Part shown: piece after piece, positions 1 through 7,110 of the stretch
Layout: every line of letters begins with the position of its first letter
Numbering within the stretch: the first letter of the stretch is position 1
Source: Sulfurimonas sp. UBA2011
GTDB lineage: Bacteria; Campylobacterota; Campylobacteria; Campylobacterales; Sulfurimonadaceae
NCBI GenBank assembly: GCA_002335055.1
Contig: DDCH01000001.1
Location: forward strand, 1-28,963
DNA: 28,963 nt
Direction of reading: 5' to 3'
Made by a program: the position numbers and the translations under genes
Notes under the pieces: model-generated
Seen by the model: the letters and a program-made list of their open reading frames with translations, nothing else
The model's database searches: none
Told to the model about the DNA's origin: nothing

Positions 1-98
1 GGCTGATACAGGTTTATGTTAGAAGAGAAGTCTATTAATTCTTGTGGTTCACACTCAATTCTTTTGGCATACTTGTAAATATTTGCACCATGTTTCAT
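1..98 (-). CDS. Threonine-phosphate decarboxylase / histidinol-phosphate aminotransferase-like, N-terminus only
   Basis: This is the first 32 codons of a gene that runs leftward off the window. Read from ATG at 98, the peptide opens MKHGANIYKYAKRIE and continues to IDFSSNIN. That is the typical N-terminus of CobC/CobD-type fold-I PLP enzymes (HG-x-IY-x-YA, then a DFSSNINP-like segment). CobD makes aminopropanol phosphate for the cobalamin side chain; HisC-like relatives transaminate histidinol phosphate. The DFSSNIN segment favours CobD over HisC. The catalytic lysine lies outside the window. Its ATG overlaps the stop of the upstream gene (ATGA), which implies translational coupling. Family call is from the short N-terminus only. 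Confidence 0.75.
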   Translation of the reverse strand, partial: MKHGANIYKYAKRIECEPQELIDFSSNINLYQ

Positions 99-301
99 AT
101 CTCAACATCATCCCAAAACTCATCAAAGTCTAAGTTTGTCATAGCATTTTCATTATCAAGGTTCTTTTCTAAAAGAATTTTTTGTTGTGCAGTAAAGTAG
201 ACCTCTAGGGCTTCATTTATTATAGTCGATTCATCTTTTTTGAGAATCTTTTTAAAGTTATCAAGGTTTTCATAGTTCTCTTGGTTTATAGATATATTCA
301 T
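95..301 (-). CDS. Small RHH/antitoxin-like protein without a visible toxin
   Basis: The product has 68 residues. The N-terminal half is short, beta-then-helix-like (MNISINQENYENLDN, then STIINEALEVYF), as in ribbon-helix-helix antitoxins. The C-terminal half is acidic and ends in FDEFWDDVEI, a tail style common in type II antitoxins that wrap a MazF/PemK toxin. In such pairs the toxin normally follows and overlaps the antitoxin stop. Here the overlapping gene is the cobD-like aminotransferase, so the toxin is absent or elsewhere. The SD is weak (TTTAGGT about 12 nt upstream). Antitoxin assignment is inferred from architecture; it could be a free transcriptional regulator of the following gene. 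Confidence 0.6.
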   Translation of the reverse strand: MNISINQENYENLDNFKKILKKDESTIINEALEVYFTAQQKILLEKNLDNENAMTNLDFDEFWDDVEI

Positions 302-314
302 ACTGTTATTTTAC

Positions 315-692
315 CTAAAATATAAGTTCTTTAGCATGCGAAGTGTTTTTATACTTGTTAATGCGAAGTAGGGCGTAAAACTTAGAAGCTAATTTGATGT
401 TTTTTAAGAGTTGAGATTTATGTATCTTTTTAGGAGCTTTTTGGTTGTAGGTATTTAAAAATAGATTTAAGAAATAGGGGTTGTTTTTGTTAGTGTTAAA
501 AGTAAGAAGTGCAACTGCAATATCAAAAACAAACTCGCCATTTGCAGCATCTATAAAGTCTATAATTTGTTCTTTTGTACAGTTTTTTGAACTAAGATGT
601 ATAACTCAAAAGACTTCCTTTTTTACAATTGCAGCAAGTACAGACTTGTCTTTGAGTATCTTCAAATAAGGTATAATTAAACTAAAGGTTGC
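315..692 (-). pseudogene. Remnant of type II homoserine kinase (APH-fold ThrB), C-terminal part
   Basis: No intact gene lies between 302 and 697. One leftward frame, closed by a stop at 315-317, encodes IIPYLKILKDKSVLAAIVKK, EVF, an in-frame TGA at 606-608, VIH, then IIDFIDAANGEFVFDIAVAL and a tail ending SHAKELIF. This matches the C-terminal half of type II homoserine kinases, which use an APH fold to phosphorylate homoserine in threonine synthesis. The TGA sits where glycine is expected just before VIH. The catalytic loop that normally reads HADLxxDN is corrupted (VIHLSSKNC), and the N-terminal kinase lobe is missing. It is therefore dead rather than mis-framed. Family assignment is from motif memory; a protein search of the stitched frame would settle it. 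Confidence 0.65.
672..688 (+). promoter_or_regulatory. -10 box TATAAT and Shine-Dalgarno for the gene at 698
   Basis: A perfect TATAAT lies at 672-677 and AAAGG at 684-688, nine bases before the ATG at 698. The predicted start of transcription (about 684) would give a leader of only about 14 nt. The SD selects ATG 698 rather than the in-frame TTG at 689. The promoter sits inside the upstream edge of the decayed homoserine kinase on the other strand. Confidence 0.5.
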
Positions 693-697
693 TTACA

Positions 698-1078
698 ATG
701 AAAAAACAAAACTTCTCTTATCGCTTCACACCTGCGGCTATCACTTCAAACTTTGTACCATTGATAGTCATTTTATATGGCAATGAAAAGATAAGTTTAA
801 CTGACTTTGAGTATAAAATGTGGAATGTTCTGCAAGTATGCTCTTTAGAAGAAGATGAATCAACACTTTTAAAAGAGCTGATAATAGCTATTTCTGAGAC
901 TTACGAATGTGAAGAGTATATCTTTATGTATGGTGATATAGAGAGTGTAAAAGCGTCAGTTTTTAAAGGTATAGTGGCTGAGTATAATGTACTTAATGCA
1001 GATATATCAGAAATGTCTCAAAAACAAAATATAAAAAATACTTTGGACGAATTCGAGAAGATGGTACCTGATATTTAA
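698..1078 (+). CDS. Uncharacterised 126-residue protein, possibly a degenerate alpha/beta-hydrolase-like remnant
   Basis: I do not firmly recognise this protein. It opens MKKQNFSYRFTPAAI, then VPLIVILYG, which looks like the first core strand of an alpha/beta hydrolase. It has FEYKMWNVL at about residue 45 and IFMYGDIESVKASVFKG at about 90-106. In hydrolases this last place carries the nucleophile elbow (YG-x-S-x-GG); here no serine elbow is present, and the C-terminal Asp/His region is absent because the protein stops at 126 residues. It may be a shortened, inactive relative, or an unrelated small protein. The start is chosen at 698 on the AAAGG spacing. Its stop overlaps the stop of the convergent gene by 3 bases (1076-1077 shared within TTTAAA). 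Confidence 0.5.
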   Translation: MKKQNFSYRFTPAAITSNFVPLIVILYGNEKISLTDFEYKMWNVLQVCSLEEDESTLLKELIIAISETYECEEYIFMYGDIESVKASVFKGIVAEYNVLNADISEMSQKQNIKNTLDEFEKMVPDI

Positions 1079-1509
1079 AGTGCCGCTTCTTTTATACTTT
1101 GAAGTTCACTGTCACTCAAAATCAAATTACAGAGTTCTTTGGTTAGAAATAAAAAGTTTGTACTGCTAGTTGTTGGGGTGTAGTGAGTAAGAAGAACCTT
1201 ATGCTCAGTGAAAAAGTCTTCGATATCTGAGTCACAAGTAAGTGCCATAAGTGCTTTATATGTTTTATAAATAGTGTTGGATTCTAAGGGAATCTCATCA
1301 CAACCTTCTATGGTAAAGGTTTCACACTCATGTGGAACAATACTTAGAGTTGGGTCCTCTTTTATACTATAAATAGAGTTTCTAGTTTCCATTATAAGTT
1401 TTGTTTGTTGGTGTGACTTAGGTTTAGGGGCATTTTGTTTTGCTATTAAAACATCAATAGCATCTTCATCCCAAAATCCACCTTCATCGCCACCTTCAAA
1501 ACCACCCAT
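1075..1509 (-). CDS. Uncharacterised 144-residue protein downstream of nifU-like gene
   Basis: Not recognised. The N-terminus is glycine- and acid-rich (MGGFEGGDEGGFWDEDAID), followed by a Lys/Gln/Pro linker. The C-terminal two-thirds look like a mixed alpha/beta domain with three cysteines near residues 61-91 and hydrophobic FLFLTKELCNLIL near 122. No signal peptide or membrane segment is seen. It starts 4 bases after the NifU-like stop, lacks its own clear SD and is probably made by translational coupling. That pairing suggests a role linked to Fe-S handling, but nothing in the protein proves it. The stop is interleaved with that of the convergent gene at 698-1078. Confidence 0.7.
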   Translation of the reverse strand: MGGFEGGDEGGFWDEDAIDVLIAKQNAPKPKSHQQTKLIMETRNSIYSIKEDPTLSIVPHECETFTIEGCDEIPLESNTIYKTYKALMALTCDSDIEDFFTEHKVLLTHYTPTTSSTNFLFLTKELCNLILSDSELQSIKEAAL

Positions 1510-1513
1510 AAAG

Positions 1514-1801
1514 TTATACTGCGAAAACTCTTATTGCATTTGTTTCAAGTTGACCATTTAAAATTCTTTGAATAGAAGTTAAAGTACCACCTGAACTATC
1601 ACAAGAACCACAAGCTCCAACATAAGAGATGTAGACATCTGTAAGACCATTCTTTTCTTGAAGGTCAATAAAGTCTAAATCTCCATTGTCTGCTTGTAAA
1701 AAATCTCTAATCTTTTCATCGATAATTACATCAATAGCATTAATTTTTTGAATAGCACTCATGTTCTCAAAGTCAACTGGTTTAGTTTCTGTAGTTTCCA
1801 T
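1514..1801 (-). CDS. NifU C-terminal-domain Fe-S scaffold protein
   Basis: A 95-residue protein made up of one NifU/Nfu domain. The hallmark is VGACGSCDSSGGTL with the CxxC pair at C64 and C67, which in Nfu proteins holds a bridging [4Fe-4S] cluster passed to client apoproteins. The N-terminal 15 residues are polar and probably disordered. There is no N-terminal IscU-like or A-type domain, so this is the stand-alone Nfu form. The SD AAGGGAG lies 5 bases before ATG. Transcription probably starts from the -10 in the palindrome at 1828-1839, giving a leader of about 25 nt. It is the first gene of a two-gene leftward unit. The family call is firm; the clients are unknown. Confidence 0.88.
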   Translation of the reverse strand: METTETKPVDFENMSAIQKINAIDVIIDEKIRDFLQADNGDLDFIDLQEKNGLTDVYISYVGACGSCDSSGGTLTSIQRILNGQLETNAIRVFAV

Positions 1802-1827
1802 AATACTCCCTTGGTTTAAATTTTATA

Positions 1828-1839
1828 GTATAATTATAC
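1828..1839. promoter_or_regulatory. Perfect 12-bp palindrome carrying face-to-face -10 boxes
   Basis: GTATAATTATAC reads identically on both strands. It holds TATAAT at 1829-1834 for the rightward asnB gene and TATAAT at 1833-1838 for the leftward nifU-like gene. The two -10 boxes overlap by two bases, so RNA polymerase could open only one direction at a time. TATAGT and ACTATA flank the palindrome with a one-base offset. A predicted start at about 1841 gives asnB a leader of about 83 nt; the nifU leader would be about 25 nt. Promoter function is inferred from sequence alone. Confidence 0.5.
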
Positions 1840-1923
1840 ACTATAAGTCCTATAAGCTGACTAAGTTAGAAATGTTAATTTTAGAAGTTTATGTTAGTAT
1901 TTTATAAAAAAGGTTTTTGCTAT

Positions 1924-3723
1924 ATGTGTGCAGTATTTGGGATTTTAGGTGTGTACAATGAGACTACAGCAAAAAGTGCTCTTGCTTTACTTTCTCATCG
2001 TGGACCTGATTACTGTGGTATCGTTCAAAACAACAGACTCTTTTTTGCACATCAGCGTTTGAGTATAAACGATACACACCATCGCTCGCACCAACCCCTA
2101 AAGCATCAAAATATTTTACTCTCTTTTAATGGGGAGATTTATAACTTTAAAGAATTAAAAAAAGAGCTAGATTACGAATTTAAAACACAGAGTGATACAG
2201 AAGTTATCATCGCAGCATATCTTGAGTGGGGAGTGAACTTTATAGACCACCTTCAGGGTATGTTTGCTATTGCTCTACTTGACTCTGACACTCTTTACCT
2301 TTTTCGTGATAGGCTGGGTGAAAAACCTCTCTACTACCTCAACGGTGACTCTTTTATTTTTGCCTCAGAGATAAAAGCACTTGTTCCTTTTTTAAAAAAA
2401 ACAGAGATGGATGAGAATGCTTTACTTTCTTATCTCTCTTTTTTAGCCCCAACTCCGCCCTATACTTTTTTTAAAGATATTAAAACTTTAGCTGCTGGAG
2501 AATATGCGGTGTATAAAAACGGCACTTTAAATATCCAAAGATATTATGATGTTTTATCTACTAAACCAAATATAATTACAGATAAATATGAAGCAGTACA
2601 AATAATAGAGAAAGCTTTAGAAGAGTCAATGGAACTGCGTTTACATTCTGATGCTTCAACTGCATCTCTTCTTTCGGGTGGTATAGATAGTGCGACTATC
2701 AACTACTATGCTAAGAAACAGGGTTTAAACTTACCTATGTACACACTTGGATATAAAGAATTTAAAAAGTATGATGAGAGAGAAAACGCAAGAGCAACAG
2801 CTAATTTTTTAGGTATTTCTAACACTGAAGTTGAAATAGACGAAGTCGCATTTATTAAAGCGAGTGATACAGTCTTAGATACACTAGACCAACCCTTAAA
2901 TGACCCTGCGGCAGTTCCTTTATATCTCTTGTTTGAGAAAATTAAAGAAGATGGACATAAGGTCGTTTTGAGTGGAGAGGGAAGTGATGAACTCTTTTTA
3001 GGGTATAGACAGTATTTTGAGTATCTTGACATAGAGGGTGCTGGTAATCTAGCACATAAAAACTGGCTCAAGAAGTATTTTCGTGCTAATTTTTCAATGA
3101 ATAGAGAGTGGGAGTGGTACAAAAGAGTTTTTGATGACACTTTACTTTTTCGTACAAGTGGTGAGAGTTTTACAGACCTACAAAAAAATGCTCTGATGAA
3201 AAGAAATGTAAAAGATAACTCTAGTTTAAAGTATCTGGGTGCATATAGAGAAAGATTTCGAAACTCACAGCATACAGATGAGTCAACTTGGTATAGCTAT
3301 ATAGACCTCAACCTTTTTCAAGGGGAACATTTTTTGACAAAACTAGACCGAGTAAGTATGGCCCACTCTATAGAATCAAGAACTCCTTTTTTAGACCATA
3401 AACTTGTTGAGACAGTATTTAGCATAGATCCAAAACTGCGTTACGAAGATGGTGTGACAAAAGCTTTACTTAAAAAAGTGATGCGAGGAAAACTCGATGA
3501 GAGTATATTAAAACGCAAAAAAAAGGGTTTTTCAAATCCTTATATGGAGTACCTCATCAACTCCAAAAAAATTGAGCTTATCAAAGAGGTCAATAAAAAG
3601 ACGGGCCTTTTTAGGGAAGAGAAGTTAGATGAGTATATATCTGACGCTTCTAGAGGTGGTTTTAAACAGCATGTATGGGGTCTGTATGTGCTCTCTTATT
3701 GGATAAAGAAGAATCTTTTATAA
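1924..3723 (+). CDS. asnB: Asparagine synthetase, glutamine-hydrolysing
   Basis: Converts aspartate plus glutamine and ATP to asparagine plus glutamate, in the cytoplasm. The start is placed at ATG 1924 because residue 2 must be the N-terminal nucleophile cysteine (MCAVFGILG); an in-frame ATG at 1891 would add 11 residues and bury it. An AAAAAAGG SD ends 10 bases upstream. The class II glutaminase domain covers about residues 2-210 (LSHRGPD, SFNGEIYNF, RDRLGEKPLYY). The ATP-pyrophosphatase domain follows, with SGGIDS at 251-256 and GEGSDELFLGY near 350. At 599 residues it has full family length with all key motifs. The next gene is an acidic amino acid symporter, which could supply the aspartate substrate. 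Confidence 0.95.
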   Translation: MCAVFGILGVYNETTAKSALALLSHRGPDYCGIVQNNRLFFAHQRLSINDTHHRSHQPLKHQNILLSFNGEIYNFKELKKELDYEFKTQSDTEVIIAAYLEWGVNFIDHLQGMFAIALLDSDTLYLFRDRLGEKPLYYLNGDSFIFASEIKALVPFLKKTEMDENALLSYLSFLAPTPPYTFFKDIKTLAAGEYAVYKNGTLNIQRYYDVLSTKPNIITDKYEAVQIIEKALEESMELRLHSDASTASLLSGGIDSATINYYAKKQGLNLPMYTLGYKEFKKYDERENARATANFLGISNTEVEIDEVAFIKASDTVLDTLDQPLNDPAAVPLYLLFEKIKEDGHKVVLSGEGSDELFLGYRQYFEYLDIEGAGNLAHKNWLKKYFRANFSMNREWEWYKRVFDDTLLFRTSGESFTDLQKNALMKRNVKDNSSLKYLGAYRERFRNSQHTDESTWYSYIDLNLFQGEHFLTKLDRVSMAHSIESRTPFLDHKLVETVFSIDPKLRYEDGVTKALLKKVMRGKLDESILKRKKKGFSNPYMEYLINSKKIELIKEVNKKTGLFREEKLDEYISDASRGGFKQHVWGLYVLSYWIKKNLL

Positions 3724-3750
3724 TACGCTACACTTATGTTTCACAAAGGG
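3719..3750 (+). promoter_or_regulatory. -10 box and SD that favour a TTG start for the symporter
   Basis: TATAAT at 3719-3724 overlaps the asnB stop codon. AAAGGG at 3745-3750 lies 6 bases before an in-frame TTG at 3757. The ATG at 3736 has no SD. A transcript starting near 3731 would have a normal 26-nt leader for the TTG start. The symporter therefore probably has its own promoter inside the end of asnB, though read-through from asnB is also possible. Confidence 0.45.
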
Positions 3751-3756
3751 ATAAAA

Positions 3757-4968
3757 TTGATAAAAAAGATACAAAAATATACAAGTACTAACACTCTTGT
3801 CATCCTAGGAATAATCCTGGGTGTAATCTTCGGACTGCTTCTTCCAGAACTAGCACTACAGCAAAAAATGATAGGTACTGCATTTATCTATTTTCTTAAA
3901 ATGATAGTGGTTCCTTTAGTCTTTGCAAGTATCTTTACTTCAATACTGGGTTTAGGCTCTATTAACCATCTTAAGCGCCTTGGTATCCGTACTATTGGTT
4001 TATATATGCTTACAACCGCACTGGCTGTTATCTTAGCCATTATTGCTATGAACATCTTTCATATAGGTGAGTCTATAAGTAGTGAAGGTTTAGAGTTTGC
4101 AAAAGCAAGTACTATCGCCCCTTTTTCTATAGAGACAATGCTTCTTAGTTTTATCCCGACAAATATTTTCAACTCTTTAAGTAGTGGTTCTATGATGCAA
4201 ATTATTGTTTTTGCAGTACTGTTTGGAGTAGCCTCTCTCTACCTTTCACCAAAACAACAAGAGCCGCTTTCAAGCCTCTTTAGTTCTGTTAGTGAAGCGA
4301 TGCTTAAAATCTCAGAATGGATTATCAAACTGACTCCAATTGGTGTTTTTTCTCTTATCTCTTATGTTATTGCTGATCAAGGTATTGATGTTATACTTGG
4401 TTTATACAAGTACATCCTAGTTGTTGTAGGTGTTATACTGCTTCATGGACTTATCACACTACCTCTTGTTCTTAGAATTTTTGCAAAAATAAATCCTTAC
4501 GAGTATTTACTCTCTGTAAGAGAAGCATCTATCATGGCATTTTCAACTGCTTCTTCTGCTGCCACACTTCCTGTAAGTATGCGAATAGTTGAAGAGGTTG
4601 GGGGAGTTGATAAAAAGACTGCTTCTTTTGTTCTACCTTTAGGTGCTACCGTTTCTATGGATGGGACAGCTGCTTATCTTACAATAGCCGTTTTATATAT
4701 AGCAAACCTTGCAGGGACAACACTAAGTCTTGGAGATCAAGTTCTCTTAGGGATTACAGTTGTTTCTTTAAGTATAGGTGTTGCTGCTCTTCCTAGTGCT
4801 TCTCTTGTTATGATGGTGGTTATTTTAAATCAACTCGGTCTTCCAGTTGAGTATATCGCTGTAGTTGTAGCCGTAGATAGAATTCTAGATATGTGTCGTA
4901 CATCACTAAATGTTACCTCAGACCTAGTTGTTACAAAAATTATAGATGTTTATGAAAAACGAAGCTAG
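3757..4968 (+). CDS. Dicarboxylate/acidic amino acid:cation symporter (DAACS family)
   Basis: An inner-membrane transporter of the GltP/GltPh/DctA fold that takes up aspartate, glutamate or C4-dicarboxylates with Na+ or H+. Family signatures appear in order. The hairpin-1 serine motif is AFSTASSAATLPVSM (serines from residue 263). TM7 has LGATVSMDGTAAY, with serine where many members have asparagine in NMDGT. Hairpin 2 contains AALPSASLVMM. TM8 has DRILDMCRTSLNVTSD. The TM8 arginine is the residue that binds the substrate side-chain carboxylate, so an acidic substrate is likely. Length is 403 residues from TTG 3757, or 410 from ATG 3736; I prefer TTG on SD evidence. It sits between asnB and a DMT permease on the same strand. 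Confidence 0.9.
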   Translation: MIKKIQKYTSTNTLVILGIILGVIFGLLLPELALQQKMIGTAFIYFLKMIVVPLVFASIFTSILGLGSINHLKRLGIRTIGLYMLTTALAVILAIIAMNIFHIGESISSEGLEFAKASTIAPFSIETMLLSFIPTNIFNSLSSGSMMQIIVFAVLFGVASLYLSPKQQEPLSSLFSSVSEAMLKISEWIIKLTPIGVFSLISYVIADQGIDVILGLYKYILVVVGVILLHGLITLPLVLRIFAKINPYEYLLSVREASIMAFSTASSAATLPVSMRIVEEVGGVDKKTASFVLPLGATVSMDGTAAYLTIAVLYIANLAGTTLSLGDQVLLGITVVSLSIGVAALPSASLVMMVVILNQLGLPVEYIAVVVAVDRILDMCRTSLNVTSDLVVTKIIDVYEKRS

Positions 4969-5818
4969 AATATACAAATACCTACTACTCTTAGCAATGC
5001 TGCTTTGGGGTGGAGGTTGGACAGCACTTAAAATTCTTACATACACTCAAACCATGGAAGTCATCGTCTTTTGGCGTTTTTTCCTTATGAGTCTTTCTTT
5101 TATTCCTATTTTGTACTTTTTTAAAAAACCTATTACTTTAAACAAGGGTGCTTTTGTTTATATTGGGAGCGGTGCTCTTTTAAACATTTTATTTATGGTT
5201 TTTGCTTTTATCGGTATTTACAGTGGACTTGCAGGTTCTGGTAGTGTTATCATTACTACCTTTAGTCCAATCCTTACCTTTATCCTTTTCGCATTACTTT
5301 ATAAAAAGCATTTAACAAAAGTACAGTATATAGCACTCTTTTTGGGTCTCTTAGGTGGTTTTATTCTTCTAGAACTTGAAAACATTGCGCAGTTTTTAAA
5401 TGGTTCTAATATCTACTTTTTACTCTGTGCCCTAATCTGGGCTGGAGTAACACTACTCTCTCAACACTCAGCAAAGTATATACATCCCATCCATTATAGT
5501 TTTTTTATCTCTCTTATAGCTACTATTAGCTCATTTATATATGCTTTTAACTCAGACTTACTTTCTGTATTTAATGAAGGTCTAGAGTTTTGGGTTTCGC
5601 TTATCTACCTTGCTATACTTGGGCAAACGGTTGCAACAACTATCTTCTTTATGGCCTCTTCTAAACTAGGGAGTCAGACTACAAGCTCTTTTATGTTTCT
5701 GGTTCCCATCTTTGCACTTTTAAGTGCTTGGCTTATCTTAGATGAGCCTATAGAAACACATATAATTATTGGTGGATGTGTTAGTATGTTTGCTGTGTAT
5801 TATTTAAATAAAAAGTAG
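4952..5818 (+). CDS. EamA/DMT-superfamily permease
   Basis: About 289 residues with ten hydrophobic segments arranged as two EamA repeats. The first opens LLLLAMLLWGGGWTALKIL and the second ICALIWAGVTL-like near the middle (LLCALIWAGVTLL). These are typical drug/metabolite transporter signatures, found in exporters of amino acids and other metabolites. The reading frame overlaps the end of the symporter by 17 bases from ATG 4952, or 23 bases from ATG 4946; neither start has a good SD, so translational coupling is likely. Its position after asparagine synthetase and an acidic amino acid symporter makes an amino-acid-related solute a reasonable guess, but the substrate cannot be read from sequence. 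Confidence 0.85.
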   Translation: MKNEARIYKYLLLLAMLLWGGGWTALKILTYTQTMEVIVFWRFFLMSLSFIPILYFFKKPITLNKGAFVYIGSGALLNILFMVFAFIGIYSGLAGSGSVIITTFSPILTFILFALLYKKHLTKVQYIALFLGLLGGFILLELENIAQFLNGSNIYFLLCALIWAGVTLLSQHSAKYIHPIHYSFFISLIATISSFIYAFNSDLLSVFNEGLEFWVSLIYLAILGQTVATTIFFMASSKLGSQTTSSFMFLVPIFALLSAWLILDEPIETHIIIGGCVSMFAVYYLNKK

Positions 5819-6052
5819 CTTTAATATTGTATTTATCCTACTTTTATATGGGTACCAACGCACCTCAGTGAATTTAATGATGATTGTAAGAATTCAAAAC
5901 TAGGTAAAATCCCTAGAATTCCAGGTATGTAAGATATAAAATATTAGAAACTGTTAATGTTGTTTACAATTTATTTACATTTGTATCTTATACTACGGTT
6001 ATGAAAAAGAAAATCACCAATCTTTTTCTCTCTCCTTATTTGACCCAGAAGT

Positions 6053-7096
6053 TTAGTCGCTTGTTTTAGTTTTACGTTTTAATTTCATTTTTTGTTTAGC
6101 TAACTCGCGCATATCTTCTGTTGTGTCGCTTTCATCCATGATTTCAACACCAAGTACTGTCTCAACACAATCTTCTAAAGTAATGATTCCATCAGTTTGA
6201 TCATAATTGTCCATAACTAAAAACATATGGTCTTTTTTTGCTATTAACATATCAAGTGCTTTACTAACGGGAATGTTCTCATTAATAGCAAACATCTCTT
6301 TTTTAATAGACTGGAGTGTTACACTGTCATCAGTGAGTGCTTGTTTGAAGATTCTTTTTGTAAGAACTAAACCTGTGACATTTTCAATACTGTCTTTAAA
6401 AACAGGAATACGAGAAAATTTAAATATAGCTTCTTGTGTCTCAATTACTTCTTTGATTGTCATTTTCTGATCAAGTGCAAAAACAACAGAACGCGGTGTT
6501 AAAACCTCACTTACTTTTATGTTATCAAGATTTAATATATTTTCAATAACATCTGATTCTTTTTCATCAATCACTCCATCATCTTCACTTTGAAGCATAG
6601 ATTCAAGGAGTTCTTCTTTTGTAAGAGAGTTTGCATCATCTATATTTTTTCCGATTTTGTTTGTAACAAAAAGAGTCATGAGTATAATAGGATATGTTAA
6701 CCAGATAAAAATACGGATAAATTGTGAAGCAAGAGGTGCTAGGCTTTTCCAGTGGAGTGCACCAATAGTTTTTGGGATAATTTCACTTAAAAAAAGAATG
6801 GCAAAAGTTAAAATAACAGATACAATAACAACAGCCTCATTACCAAAAACTAAAGCGGCTTGTGCACCAACTGCAGCAGCACCTAAAGTATGTGCAATGG
6901 TATTTAATATTAAAATTCCTGCGATAGATTTATTTATGTTTTCTTTTTGTGCACGAAGAAGTTTTCCAGCGATTGGGTTCTCTTTTTCTAAAACTGCCAC
7001 GTAGGACATATTGATAGAGAGTAGTACTGACTCCAAAACGGAGCAGACAAATGAAACGCTAATAGAGAGGAGAAAAAATAGTATTAATAGATCCAA
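6053..7096 (-). CDS. CNNM/CorC-like transmembrane CBS-pair protein
   Basis: A 347-residue inner-membrane protein. The N-terminal CNNM (DUF21) domain covers about residues 1-150, with four hydrophobic segments and a conserved ...LSEIIPKTIGALHW segment. A CBS pair follows at about 190-320 (VLTPRSVVFALD, GIITLEDCVETVLG). Proteins of this class are linked to Mg2+ and Co2+ efflux or sensing. It ends soon after the CBS pair with a lysine-rich tail and lacks the extra C-terminal CorC/HlyC domain. The start is TTG at 7096, because no ATG precedes the first membrane helix; AAGGA lies about 11 bases upstream. It begins 14 bases after mgtE on the same strand, so the two Mg2+-related genes are probably co-transcribed. 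Confidence 0.88.
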   Translation of the reverse strand: MDLLILFFLLSISVSFVCSVLESVLLSINMSYVAVLEKENPIAGKLLRAQKENINKSIAGILILNTIAHTLGAAAVGAQAALVFGNEAVVIVSVILTFAILFLSEIIPKTIGALHWKSLAPLASQFIRIFIWLTYPIILMTLFVTNKIGKNIDDANSLTKEELLESMLQSEDDGVIDEKESDVIENILNLDNIKVSEVLTPRSVVFALDQKMTIKEVIETQEAIFKFSRIPVFKDSIENVTGLVLTKRIFKQALTDDSVTLQSIKKEMFAINENIPVSKALDMLIAKKDHMFLVMDNYDQTDGIITLEDCVETVLGVEIMDESDTTEDMRELAKQKMKLKRKTKTSD

Positions 7097-7110
7097 GTTT
7101 TACAAATTCC

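Noticed and set aside
481..669. 62-codon plus-strand frame in the left gap
   Set aside because: The opposite strand carries recognisable homoserine kinase sequence in the same place; the plus frame is its mirror.
2706..3140. 144-codon frame antisense to asnB
   Set aside because: It lies wholly inside the ATP-pyrophosphatase domain of a well-identified gene and has no family features.
5900..5916. CTAGG/CCTAG hairpin between the convergent DMT permease and CNNM genes
   Set aside because: Only 5 bp of stem and no T-tract; too weak to call a terminator. The rest of 5819-6052 shows no gene.
6001..6069. 22-codon frame starting MKKKITNLFL after a TATACT box
   Set aside because: No SD, very short, and it runs into the 3' end of the CNNM gene. 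It could be the start of a lost gene, but nothing supports translation.
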